A DNA stretch of 63,861 bases from Legionella sp. (GTDB lineage Bacteria > Pseudomonadota > Gammaproteobacteria > Legionellales > Legionellaceae): assembly GCA_031291095.1 (NCBI GenBank), contig JARLJR010000016.1:1-63861 (forward strand). Direction: 5' to 3'. The translations under genes were made by a program, and so were the position numbers. The number at the start of each line of letters is the position of its first letter. Position 1 is the first letter of the stretch. The notes under the pieces are model-generated. The model was not told where the DNA came from and ran no database searches. It worked only from the letters and a program-made list of their open reading frames with translations. This document shows positions 55,473-63,861 of this stretch, piece after piece.

Positions 55473-56686
55473 CAATAATCAATTCCCATCACTTCTCTAA
55501 CCGTATTCATTGTCTTACAGGCCTCTTCACGTGCCGCTTCACTTCCTTCCGTAACGATACGCTTTACTGAGCCCAAATCGGATTCATAATCTGCAATAGA
55601 AGCTTGTATAGGCTCCAACTCTTTATTAATTGCATCAATTACTGGTCTCTTACAATCTATACAACCTATTCCCGCAGTACGACAACCGGTTTGCACCCAA
55701 TCCTTCACATCGTCCGGAGAATAGATTTTATGGAATTGCCATACAGGACATTTCTCTGGCTCACCGGGATCCGTTCGCTTAATCCGTGCAGGATCAGTTG
55801 GCATCGTTAATACTTTCTTTTCTACTTGTGCAGGCTCCTCTCTTAGCATAATGGTATTATGATAAGATTTAGACATTTTTTGCCCGTCAGTTCCCGGCAT
55901 TTTTGAGGTTGCAGAAAGCAGCGGCTGAGGTTCAGTAAGGATGATTTTGCCACTCCCTTCCAAATACCCTAAAAGACGCTCTTTATCGCCAATCGATAAA
56001 TTGGCTTGATCTTCAAGCAAAGCTTGCGCAGTCTTAATTGACTCATGGTTACCAAGCTCTTGAAACTGGCGGCGTAACTCACTGTATATTTTACTATTTT
56101 TTTTACCCATCTTTTTAATGGCTTCACCAGCTAATTCTTCAAAATTAACTTCTTTACCATAAAGATGATTAAAGCGACGCGCAATTTCACGAGTCAACTC
56201 AATATGAGCAACCTGATCCTCACCCACTGGTACATAGTCAGCGTGGTACAACAATACATCCGCACTCTGCAATAAGGGGTAGCCTAAAAAGCCATAGGTT
56301 GAGAGATCTTTTTCTTTCAACTTTTCCTGCTGATCTTTAAAGCTAGGTACACGCTCTAACCAGCCTAAGGGGGTAATCATAGATAAGAGTAAATGTAGCT
56401 CCGCATGTTCAGGCACCCAGGATTGGATAAATATGCGTGATAAACCAGGATTAACACCACAAGCTAACCAATCAATGATCATATCCCATAGGTGCTTCTC
56501 CATAAATCCTGGTTCATTGTATTGAGTTGTTAAGCCATGCCAATCTGCAGCAAAAAAGAAGCAATCGTATTGATGTTGTAATTTGATCCAATTTTTGAGT
56601 ACGCCATGATAGTGGCCAAGATGTAATCTTCCACTTACACGCATACCAGAAACAACCCGTTTATTGGAAGTAAATAATGCTGACAT
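55472..56686 (-). CDS. trpS: Tryptophanyl-tRNA synthetase with Cys cluster motif
   Basis: About 404 residues from ATG 56686 (GAGG eight bases upstream). Class I synthetase: SGMRVSGRLHLGHYHG (HIGH-type), ADWHGLTT, PVGEDQVAHIELTREIA and GQKMSKSYHN (KMSKS). Two extras: an insertion of about 70 residues (183-252) between the catalytic core and KMSKS, and four Cys at about 314, 336, 343 and 346 in CPVWQ...TGCRTAGIGCIDC (C-x21-C-x6-C-x2-C), close to the [4Fe-4S] motif of Thermotoga TrpRS (C-x22-C-x6-C-x2-C). A cluster that aids anticodon recognition is therefore likely. First gene of the scp operon. Confidence 0.93.
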   Translation of the reverse strand: MSALFTSNKRVVSGMRVSGRLHLGHYHGVLKNWIKLQHQYDCFFFAADWHGLTTQYNEPGFMEKHLWDMIIDWLACGVNPGLSRIFIQSWVPEHAELHLLLSMITPLGWLERVPSFKDQQEKLKEKDLSTYGFLGYPLLQSADVLLYHADYVPVGEDQVAHIELTREIARRFNHLYGKEVNFEELAGEAIKKMGKKNSKIYSELRRQFQELGNHESIKTAQALLEDQANLSIGDKERLLGYLEGSGKIILTEPQPLLSATSKMPGTDGQKMSKSYHNTIMLREEPAQVEKKVLTMPTDPARIKRTDPGEPEKCPVWQFHKIYSPDDVKDWVQTGCRTAGIGCIDCKRPVIDAINKELEPIQASIADYESDLGSVKRIVTEGSEAAREEACKTMNTVREVMGIDY

Positions 56687-56755
56687 CAATATCCTCTTTT
56701 TTGTTATTAAAATACAAACTTAGGTTAACTAAAGGAGATGAGTCCGTTTTCGGAA

Positions 56756-57376
56756 TTATCTAAACGGCTCCGGGTCCCCTTTTCCTTCCCTTAAAATCAC
56801 CGGATAATCACCCGTTAAATCAACAACAGTAGTCGGTTCTTGCCCACAATTACCGCCATCAATTACTAAATCAAGTTGGTTACCTAATATATCTCTGATT
56901 GCCTCAGGCTCACTCAATGGCGCCTTAGCTCCAGGAAGAATCAAAGTACTGCTCATTAAAGGAGCTTCTAACGCATCCAACAAGGCAAGTGTAATCACAT
57001 TATCAGGAACTCTTAGTCCTAATGTTCTTTTCTTTGGATGCAGCATTAAGCGTGGTACTTCATGAGTCGCATTCAAAATAAAGGTGTAAGAACCCGGGGT
57101 TCGTGACTTTAATAAACGAAATATGGGGTTTGAAACACGAGCATACGTACCTAGTTCCGATAAATCACGGCAAACCAAGGTCATATTATGATTTTTATCC
57201 AACTGTCTTAACCGTCTAATCCGCTCAAGCGCTGCTTTATTTCCTAAACTACAACCTAAGGCATAACCCGAATCGGTTGGATAAACAATTACTCCACCCT
57301 CTTGAATTATAGACACAGCCTTTCTCAATAAACGAGCTTGAGGATTATCGGGATGTAATGCAAAAAACTGACTCAT
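56756..57376 (-). CDS. yciO: YciO/Sua5-type protein
   Basis: About 206 residues from ATG 57376 (MSQFFALHPDNPQARLLRKAV), which has GGGGAC upstream and overlaps the rnm stop (ATGA). YciO belongs to the Sua5/TsaC threonylcarbamoyl-AMP synthase superfamily: GGVIVYPTDSGYALGC, NKAALERIRRLRQLDKNHNMTLVC, SRTPGSYTFILNAT, LRVPDN and SSTLILPGAKAPLSEPEAI. YciO itself is not the main TsaC; its exact role is unclear. Coupled to rnm as in E. coli yciV-yciO. Confidence 0.9.
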   Translation of the reverse strand: MSQFFALHPDNPQARLLRKAVSIIQEGGVIVYPTDSGYALGCSLGNKAALERIRRLRQLDKNHNMTLVCRDLSELGTYARVSNPIFRLLKSRTPGSYTFILNATHEVPRLMLHPKKRTLGLRVPDNVITLALLDALEAPLMSSTLILPGAKAPLSEPEAIRDILGNQLDLVIDGGNCGQEPTTVVDLTGDYPVILREGKGDPEPFR

Positions 57377-58212
57377 AAAGTCCCCTGTTTTATGTTCCAT
57401 TCATGCCAAATAGGCACACAGTTTACCGGCAATTGCTTCTGGCCGCCAAGATTTACACGAGATATACCATCAGCATGAAAATCAGATCCAGAGGAAGCTA
57501 ATAGTTTAAATCGTAAGCAAACTCCTGCCAGGTCATTGATTTCAGTTACAGTCATCTCTCCTGAAACCACTTCAATACCTACACCACCAGCCTCTTTAAA
57601 ATCTTCAATTAACTCATGCAATTTAGAGCGCGTCAATCCATATTTCAGTGGATGAGCAATAACCGCTTGTCCCCCCGCGGCAACAATGCCTTCGACTGCT
57701 TCTTGCACAGTTAGCCAAGGAGTAGGAATATAGGCTTTTCTTCCACGAACTAAATATTGTTTAAATGCTTTTTGTAAGTCCTTAGCTTTACCTTCATTAA
57801 CCAATATACGTGCAAAGTGAGGACGAGCAACACGAGTGTGTCCGGCTAAATCACATGCTTTAGCATATGCATCAGTGACTCCAACTTCATTGAGTGCCTC
57901 ACCAATCTGCTTCGCCCGTTCAATACGGCTTTCAACTTGGCGCTCAATTAATGCAAATAAGCCATCAGTATGATTAATTTGGTAACCTAGGATATGAAAA
58001 TCATGTTTTTTCCAGCGCGTACTTAATTCAATTCCATTAATAATCTTAATGGAGGTAGATGCCGCTGCCTGCACTAATTCAGCATAGCCCTCAACAGTAT
58101 CGTGATCCGTAAGTGATAAGCACTGAATTCCTTGTTTTTGCGCTCGTTCTATAAGTTCTCTAGGGCTTAAAGCCCCGTCTGAAAAATGACTATGACAATG
58201 AAGATCGATCAT
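57373..58212 (-). CDS. rnm: PHP-domain 5'-3' exoribonuclease (YciV/TrpH)
   Basis: 279 residues. The PHP metal site is marked by MIDLHCHSHFSDGALSPRELIERA, CLSLTDHDTVEGY, NGIELSTRW, DFHILGYQ, RPHFARIL, AVIAHPLKYG and SSGSDFHADG. RNase AM (YciV) matures rRNA 5' ends and degrades pAp and short RNAs. The preceding gene is mnmC; downstream yciO overlaps. Assignment to this family is good. Confidence 0.9.
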   Translation of the reverse strand: MIDLHCHSHFSDGALSPRELIERAQKQGIQCLSLTDHDTVEGYAELVQAAASTSIKIINGIELSTRWKKHDFHILGYQINHTDGLFALIERQVESRIERAKQIGEALNEVGVTDAYAKACDLAGHTRVARPHFARILVNEGKAKDLQKAFKQYLVRGRKAYIPTPWLTVQEAVEGIVAAGGQAVIAHPLKYGLTRSKLHELIEDFKEAGGVGIEVVSGEMTVTEINDLAGVCLRFKLLASSGSDFHADGISRVNLGGQKQLPVNCVPIWHEWNIKQGTL

Positions 58213-58354
58213 GTGTTTTTCATTTTGCTAAAAATTTAATTGTATCATGAATATGAAAGAAATGAATTAGCTCGAACCGTAATACGGGCCCAACCTACAC
58301 GTCATTGCAAAATTTCCTTAACTTAATGCCTGAGTTCCCAAAAAGAATAGTTTA

Positions 58355-60355
58355 AGGATTTGTTACTTTACCACGCACGATATCCTTACGTAAAAAGCGA
58401 GCTGGCGATAAAGCTTGCTGTAAATTTCTAGGTAGAAAAGTCATTTCATTATTAATAAGTGCAGCTAACCATTCAGCACACAAAGGAATGGTAGTTAAAC
58501 CACGAGAACCAAATCCTGTACACGCATAAAGTCCTGGGTAATAAGGTCCAGGCTTAGCTATCCAACGTTTCGCATTACTTTCGAGTCCCGCATAGAGCGT
58601 ATTAAAGGCTGCCACATTAGCTATTCTCCCAACTATGGGTAAATAATCAGTTGTCGTTGCGCGCACTCCAGCCCAGTGAGATTTGACTTCATGCGACCAA
58701 GATACATCCGGTGCGATGTGCATTAGTTTATCCAAATTTAACAAATCATCCTGTTCTTTAATGGTAGCATGATCTGTTTTTAGCTCATAAGAAGCACCGA
58801 GGTAATGTACACCTCCATGCGCAGGCAATACATGCCCATCAGCACATAAAGGCATTCGCAAAGCCGTAGTTTCTGATGTCGCTGAAATAGCTGTCATCTG
58901 GCCTCGGATAGGTTTGATTGGCAGTGACTCGGTCTCTGGAAAAGTGGTTACTTTATAGCCATTAGCCAAAATTAAAACATCAGCTTCATAATTATTTACT
59001 CGCCACCTTTTATCAAACACCAATTGATCTACTGTGGTATCCGTGATTAAGGTAATTCCTTCTGTTCGTATTAGAAGCTGGCATAAATCAGGGGAATTAA
59101 TCCATCCAGATAAAGGGATAAATAATCCCGATTGCTCTAATGGAATTCCTGCAAGCTCTGAGGCTTGCTGCGCATTAACTAATGTACCCAACGATGGGTA
59201 TTGATTGAGCCAATCTTCAAGACTTGCTTGTGCCTGTTGCTCTTTTTGATTGTATGCCAATAAGAGAGAACCATTGAGTACCCCTATGTCATGTTGGCTT
59301 AAAATAGCCTGATACTCACGGCTTGCGTATAAAAAAGCTGTTAACATAAATTGAGTCAGTGGCGAATTGTATGCGGAGAGCTTCGGGAATAAAACAGCGT
59401 GTTGATTTGCAGAAGCCCCCTGTCCTACTTCATTGAGCTCATCGATTAAAGTAACTTTCCAGCCGCGCTTAGCTAAACAATGAGCAGTAAAACATCCAGC
59501 AAGCCCTGCACCAATAATTAATGCCGAGCGCTCATTATAATGCTCCGGCTCGCCTGCGTGCCATGGTGTATGCCTTTTTTTCAGGCTTGCTAATTCACTT
59601 GGGCTAAAATAAGCGCTAAGCATATGACGTTTGGGGCCAAAGCCTTTTTTCTTCTCGACCATAAAACCATGTTGACGTAAGTTTTCTTTGACTATAGCCG
59701 CAGCAGTATAGGTCGCTAAAGTCGAGCCCTCTTGTGATAGCATCGCAATCACTCTCATTAACGAATCAGACCACATGCTTTGATTTTTAGCTGGGGCAAA
59801 ACCATCAAGGTACCAAGCATTAACATGGGTAGTTCGCAATGAACGCTCTAGATTTGCCTCGCCGCAAATTAATAGCTGTTCATAGCATTCCAGAGCGTCT
59901 CCAAGCATTAAGGTTAAACGGACCCGCCCATTGGCAAATATTAAATGATGATAACCTGGAGTTAACACAGGATAATGTTCAATAAGCTGTACGGCTTGCT
60001 TTTCCAATTGGGGCCAGTTAGCCAATGACTTGATTAAATCATTACGAGTTAATGGATGTTTTTCGCAGGAAATGAAATGCAAACAACCCGCCTCTGGGGC
60101 ATACTGCTCCCAGAGTTGCCAAGTTAATAGAAAATTTAAACCCGTACCAAAACCTGTCTCAGCGATGGTAAATGGGCTTTGGTCTAACGCATTCTGCCAT
60201 CGGGAAATTAAATTATTTCCCTCAATAAATACGTAACGACTTTGTTCAATTCCACTTGTAGAGGAATGATAAACATCATCATATTGAATAGAAAACGGCA
60301 GATCCTGATGCCAATCAAGCTCTGCCGTTTCAATGGGTACAAAAAAATTACTCAC
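58355..60355 (-). CDS. mnmC: tRNA 5-methylaminomethyl-2-thiouridine biosynthesis bifunctional protein
   Basis: About 667 residues from GTG 60355 (SNFFVPIETAELDWHQDLPFS), which overlaps the POT stop; the annotated frame begins with TTG at 60361. N-terminal SAM methyltransferase (FTIAETGFGTGLNFLLTWQLWE; VNAWYLDGFAPAKNQSMW) and C-terminal FAD oxidoreductase (ALIIGAGLAGCFTAHCLAKRGWKVTLID; LYACTGFGSRGLTTIPLCAEWLA). It completes mnm5s2U34 in wobble position tRNAs. Both halves look intact. End of the gene includes stop at 58352-58354. Confidence 0.93.
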
Positions 60356-61874
60356 ATACAACCACTCGTTCAGAAACCGAAGCTTTAGCCTCTTGCAACC
60401 CAGATTCGCCGTTTTCTTTGATTAATGCGCGTAATTTAGGAATTAGCACAAACAAAACCACCGCAGAAGCTACTGCAAATAAGCCTAACATTAAAAATAC
60501 GTAACTGTAGCCGCTATTCGTCGCTAATGGCGAATCGCTACTTTGTCCGGCTATCATCCAATTGGAGCTGTAGCTGGATAAAGTTCCTCCAATACCGGAG
60601 GTTAGCATCCACATCCCCATCATCATACCTTGTAATGAAGTAGGTGCCAAATAGCCAATCATAGCATAACCAATCGGAGAAATTAAAAGCTCACCAATGC
60701 TTTGTAAGACATAACATAATACGATCCATGACGGGCTAACTAAACCCAGATCATTCGCGTAGGCAATGCCAATCGGTAATGCAATAAAGGCAAAACCAAT
60801 ACAAAATAAAGCAATTGCAAACTGAGTAGGAATATTTACCTGAATTCCCTTTTTACGCATTCTCTGCAGGGTAATTCCAAGTAAAGGCCCACCAATAACG
60901 ATGCAAACCGTATTAATATTTTGAAACCATTGCGGCGGGATAATCCAATCTGCAAATTGTCTTTGGACATTATGATCGATAAAAGTAGTCAGCCCCATGG
61001 GCGCCACATGATAGAGCATCCAGAAAATAGTCCCGACAAGCATCAATACAACAAAAGCCAGCATTTTATCTTGCGCAATTTTTGTTTCTTGTTGCTTTGC
61101 AAGATAAACAATAACGCCAACCATCAATATGCCTGTTAATAAAACCAATTTTTTTGCCCATTCGGCATTTTGCAGCAATTGACTTAGCGCTACGGGAAGA
61201 GCAAGGATTAGCAACATTCCCCAGACATTTGATTTTTTCTGTGCTGCTTTATCTTTTAGAGAGAACTGTGTTTCCCGATCTGCCAATTGATTCCAGCAGT
61301 ACAAACAAATAATTAATGCCGCTAGATTTCCCAGGCTGCTTAACAAGAAAAGACGTTCATAATTTTGGCTTAGTTGAAATACCCCACTTAAGCTAAAACC
61401 CACAAAAAAACCAATATTCATTCCCGCATAATTCATTAAAAATGCCGATTCACGTCGGGTATCCTCTGGAGTAAATCGTTGGGTCAACATGCAATTGATG
61501 CAGGTAACGTTTAGGCCTGATCCAGATAGGAATGCGGCTAAACCGTAATAAAGCAGGCTTACATCACAAAATGACAATAAAACACAGCCTATAACTTGAA
61601 GAACCATGCCAACGCAAAATAAGGCGCGGTTAGACAATAAGCGTCCTCCCCAAAGGCCGCCAAGTAGATGCAGACCATAGTTGAATGCGACAAAAACTCC
61701 CATGACGCTGTGTGCGGAACTGACTTGAACCCCTAATTTACCTTCCATGTATAAAACTAAGGTTGAGTACAAAACACTAAAGCTTAAGGTAGAAACTATC
61801 TGCATAGCAAAAAGGGCAAGAATCCCCTCTGGCATAGAACTAAATAAATCCTTTTTTCTATTCAAGATGCCCAT
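60348..61874 (-). CDS. POT-family proton-dependent peptide transporter
   Basis: About 508 residues from ATG 61874 (MGILNRKKDLFSSMPEGILALFAMQ), although a TTG at 61865 with AAGG nine bases upstream could be used instead. Twelve or more membrane helices. The PTR2 signature region is LNVTCINCMLTQRF, then AFLMNYAGMNIGFFVG (equivalent to FYxxINxG). It imports di- and tripeptides with protons. In Legionella such carriers matter for amino-acid uptake in the host. It overlaps the start of mnmC by several bases. Confidence 0.88.
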   Translation of the reverse strand: MGILNRKKDLFSSMPEGILALFAMQIVSTLSFSVLYSTLVLYMEGKLGVQVSSAHSVMGVFVAFNYGLHLLGGLWGGRLLSNRALFCVGMVLQVIGCVLLSFCDVSLLYYGLAAFLSGSGLNVTCINCMLTQRFTPEDTRRESAFLMNYAGMNIGFFVGFSLSGVFQLSQNYERLFLLSSLGNLAALIICLYCWNQLADRETQFSLKDKAAQKKSNVWGMLLILALPVALSQLLQNAEWAKKLVLLTGILMVGVIVYLAKQQETKIAQDKMLAFVVLMLVGTIFWMLYHVAPMGLTTFIDHNVQRQFADWIIPPQWFQNINTVCIVIGGPLLGITLQRMRKKGIQVNIPTQFAIALFCIGFAFIALPIGIAYANDLGLVSPSWIVLCYVLQSIGELLISPIGYAMIGYLAPTSLQGMMMGMWMLTSGIGGTLSSYSSNWMIAGQSSDSPLATNSGYSYVFLMLGLFAVASAVVLFVLIPKLRALIKENGESGLQEAKASVSERVVVCE

Positions 61875-62030
61875 CCTTTCAAGCAGAAAACGTAAAATCA
61901 CTATGACATGGGGGAAAATGGCTGTCTAGTGTTTTAAAAATTAATTTTGAGTAGTGAAAATTGGCCTGGATATTGCATGAAATGGGTTTATCTTAGTTGT
62001 AGCCTAAGCGGGTTTTCCTTTGACAAAATT

Positions 62031-62064
62031 GAAAACCTGGTTGCAAGCAACCAGGCTACGCCTA
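62031..62064. repeat. Short CCTGGTTGC hairpin repeat, copy 4
   Basis: AAACCTGGTTGCAAGCAACC then AGGCTACGCC. CCTGGTTGC pairs with GCAACCAGG around AA. It is just past the hemL stop and probably ends its transcript. Confidence 0.65.
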
Positions 62065-62089
62065 AAAATATAAAGGGATAACACATAAC

Positions 62090-63373
62090 CTAAGCGAAAC
62101 TACGCAAAACCTGCTCAGCAGCCTCCTGAGTTTTAGCAATCTCACGTTCACCATGAGCAATAGACACAAATCCTGCCTCATACATTGACGGTGCAAAATA
62201 AACGCCCTTTTCTAGCATGGCATGATAAAACTTCTTAAACAGAATCTCATCCGAAGCAGCAATATCCGCATAATCAGCTATATGCTTTTTCTCTGTAAAA
62301 CAGAAACCAAACATACCGCCTAAGGATGCGGTAAACAATGGAATTTTTGCAGCCTCTGCTGCCGTAGCTAATGCATGGATTAAACCTTGCGTTGTACGAC
62401 TTAAAGCATCAAAAAAACCTGGCTTTTCAATTTCATTCAAGGTAGCCAAGCCGGCAGCCATAGCTAAGGGGTTACCCGAAAGAGTTCCTGCCTGATATAC
62501 CGGCCCTTCTGGAGCTAAATGAGACATAATATCCGCACGTCCCCCTAAGGCCCCCACAGGCATACCACCACCAATAACTTTACCTAAAGTCGTAATATCA
62601 GGTGTAATGCCAAAAACACCTTGAGCACCGTGTAATCCAACTCTAAAACCTGTCATTACTTCATCAAAAATAAGTAACGCGTTATATTGATCACATAATT
62701 CACGTAAACCCTTCAGAAAATCAGGTTCTGGTAATACAAATCCCATATTTCCAGCAATAGGCTCTAAAATAATGGCGGCAATGTCATTCGGATATTTTGC
62801 AAATAAAGCCGCAGTCTGTTCTAAATTATTAAAATCAGCAGTTAAAGTGTGTTCTGTAACACTTTGTGGGATACCTGGCGTTGCTGGAATACCCAAAGTT
62901 AAAAGGCCTGAGCCTGCTTTAACTAATAAACTGTCGCTATGACCATGGTAGCAACCATTGAACTTAATAAATTTGTTTTTACCCGTAACCCCACGAGCCA
63001 GTCTGATTGCAGTCATAGTAGCTTCAGTGCCTGAATTCACCATGCGTACTTTTTCAATTGAAGGAATTAACGAAATAATTTTTTCTGCTAATTGCACCTC
63101 AAGCACGGTAGGCGCGCCAAAGCTCATTCCACTATGCAGCACTTTAGTTACCGCATCGATTACTGCCGGATGGCAATGTCCTAAAATTAGCGGTCCCCAT
63201 GACCCTACATAATCAATATATTCTTTATTATCTTCATCAATAAGATAAGCCCCTTTTCCTTGTTTGAAGAAAATAGGGTTTCCACCTACACCTTTAAATG
63301 CACGTACTGGAGAGTTAACTCCTCCTGGGATAAGCGTCTGGGCCTGGTGGAATAGATCAGATGAGCGGGTCAT
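62090..63373 (-). CDS. hemL: Glutamate-1-semialdehyde 2,1-aminomutase
   Basis: 427 residues from ATG 63373 ([31 protein letters not shown]), with GGAG eight bases upstream; this matches the usual HemL length, so the 18 extra codons of the longer frame are rejected. It makes 5-aminolevulinate for haem and corrin synthesis. [41 protein letters not shown] and the PLP-Lys in [18 protein letters not shown] are intact. Divergent from the rubredoxin gene. Confidence 0.97.
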   Translation of the reverse strand: MTRSSDLFHQAQTLIPGGVNSPVRAFKGVGGNPIFFKQGKGAYLIDEDNKEYIDYVGSWGPLILGHCHPAVIDAVTKVLHSGMSFGAPTVLEVQLAEKIISLIPSIEKVRMVNSGTEATMTAIRLARGVTGKNKFIKFNGCYHGHSDSLLVKAGSGLLTLGIPATPGIPQSVTEHTLTADFNNLEQTAALFAKYPNDIAAIILEPIAGNMGFVLPEPDFLKGLRELCDQYNALLIFDEVMTGFRVGLHGAQGVFGITPDITTLGKVIGGGMPVGALGGRADIMSHLAPEGPVYQAGTLSGNPLAMAAGLATLNEIEKPGFFDALSRTTQGLIHALATAAEAAKIPLFTASLGGMFGFCFTEKKHIADYADIAASDEILFKKFYHAMLEKGVYFAPSMYEAGFVSIAHGEREIAKTQEAAEQVLRSFA

Positions 63374-63511
63374 AAAAGTCTCCATAATTTTTGCCGGTAT
63401 ACTACAATCAAATGTGAAATTTGGCAAAAAAGCCTTGACTAATAAAGTTTTGCTTTACATCTAAGCCTACAGCCGATAAATTACTCATTTTTTAAATGAG
63501 TATCAACGATT

Positions 63512-63688
63512 ATGCAAGAATATAAAAAATACATCTGTGTCATTTGCGGATTCATTTATGACGAAGCAGAAGGTTGGCCCGAAGATGGCATTGAGCCAGG
63601 CACTCGCTGGGAAGATGTCCCCGAAAACTGGTTTTGCCCTGATTGTGGCGCGGGTAAAGAAGATTTTGATATGGTGGAAATGGATTAA
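63512..63688 (+). CDS. rubA: Rubredoxin
   Basis: 58 residues, too short for routine ORF calls. The sequence has both iron-binding pairs: CVICGF (C9, C12) and CPDCGA (C42, C45), with the conserved [28 protein letters not shown] core between them. It is a small cytoplasmic one-electron carrier; typical partners are alkane hydroxylase or superoxide/NO reductases, none of which is in the window. It diverges from hemL; a -10-like sequence is not obvious. ATG at 63512 and stop at 63686-63688. Confidence 0.95.
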   Translation: MQEYKKYICVICGFIYDEAEGWPEDGIEPGTRWEDVPENWFCPDCGAGKEDFDMVEMD

Positions 63689-63715
63689 AATAACTCTAAA
63701 GTAGCTCTGTGTAGG

Positions 63716-63732
63716 TTGGGCCCATGGCCCAA
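63716..63732. terminator. TTGGGCC/GGCCCAA hairpin after rubA
   Basis: TTGGGCC (63716-63722), CAT loop, GGCCCAA (63726-63732): a seven-base-pair G/C-rich hairpin 28 bases past the rubA stop. No T tract; it resembles the palindromic intergenic elements of this genome. Confidence 0.45.
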
Positions 63733-63795
63733 TGGCACTACCTTAAGCGAGTACCCGCAGAAATAACTTGTTTAATAACATGAATTTAAATGAAA

Positions 63796-63861
63796 TCAGT
63801 TTCCTTTTTTATGTATGATTGTTTTGCGAAGAACCGCCATACAAAGAAAAAAGGAAACTGA
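63796..63861. repeat. 15-bp terminal inverted repeat at the window edge
   Basis: TCAGTTTCCTTTTTT (63796-63810) and AAAAAAGGAAACTGA (63847-63861) are perfect inverted copies around 36 bases. The right arm ends at the last base of the window. It could be the tip of an insertion element that continues beyond, a pair of inverted element ends, or a bidirectional terminator. Not resolvable here. Confidence 0.6.

Noticed and set aside
1-63861. CRISPR array or prophage
   Set aside because: No regular direct repeats with unique spacers; no phage structural or integrase genes seen.

Overview
The window is chromosomal DNA of an AT-rich gammaproteobacterium, most likely Legionella or a close relative. 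The evidence is an LssY-type DedA/PAP2 protein, an RpfE-like gene beside recJ, a Fic protein and a second protein with eukaryote-like nuclear-protein features, and conserved gammaproteobacterial blocks (relA-rlmD; rlpA/dacA-ybeD-lipB; lpd-aceF-aceE; bio cluster; scpA-scpB-rluB). I saw no tRNA, rRNA, CRISPR array or prophage. The species is not proven.

Layout. 1-0.8 kb: a decayed IS30-type transposase and a frameshifted small gene. 1-8.4 kb is an accessory stretch: a small secreted protein, a FabH-like ketosynthase, a Fic-domain protein, a large low-complexity protein with a bipartite NLS and SUMO-interaction-like motif, and two unknown proteins. 8.5-10.7 kb is a minus-strand envelope group: a bufferin-like DUF2282 peptide, YceI, cytochrome b561 and a second YceI. 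11.0-18.6 kb holds bioB-F-H-D on the minus strand, divergent from bioA, which is followed by a CSS-EAL phosphodiesterase, a duplicated Cys-motif secreted protein and coaE. 18.6-22.8 kb carries a monohaem cytochrome, an EEP-family hydrolase and a TIR-like/NB-ARC STAND ATPase.

23-37.7 kb, mostly minus strand: mutT-secA, dusA, recJ with rpfE-like, alaC, an Mth938-like gene, relA-rlmD, an unknown gene framed by two copies of a 272-bp DnaA-box element, and rimI. 37.7-43.6 kb: lpd, aceF, aceE (pyruvate dehydrogenase). 43.6-47 kb: a Cys-rich lipoprotein, ampE, a CPA2 antiporter and rlpA. 47.3-53.1 kb, plus strand: dacA-ybeD-lipB-lssY-like, a membrane protein and a YafK-type L,D-transpeptidase. 53.3-63.4 kb, minus strand: rluB-scpB-scpA-trpS, yciO-rnm, mnmC, a POT transporter and hemL, then a small rubredoxin on the plus strand.

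The unusual content lies mainly in the accessory stretches. The most notable items are the paired DnaA-box elements, the TIR-like/NB-ARC protein, the NLS/SIM protein, the orphan bufferin-like peptide and the long inverted repeat across the divergent bioB/bioA starts. Several families of short palindromic repeats fill the intergenic gaps; one has been captured as the 3' end of rimI.
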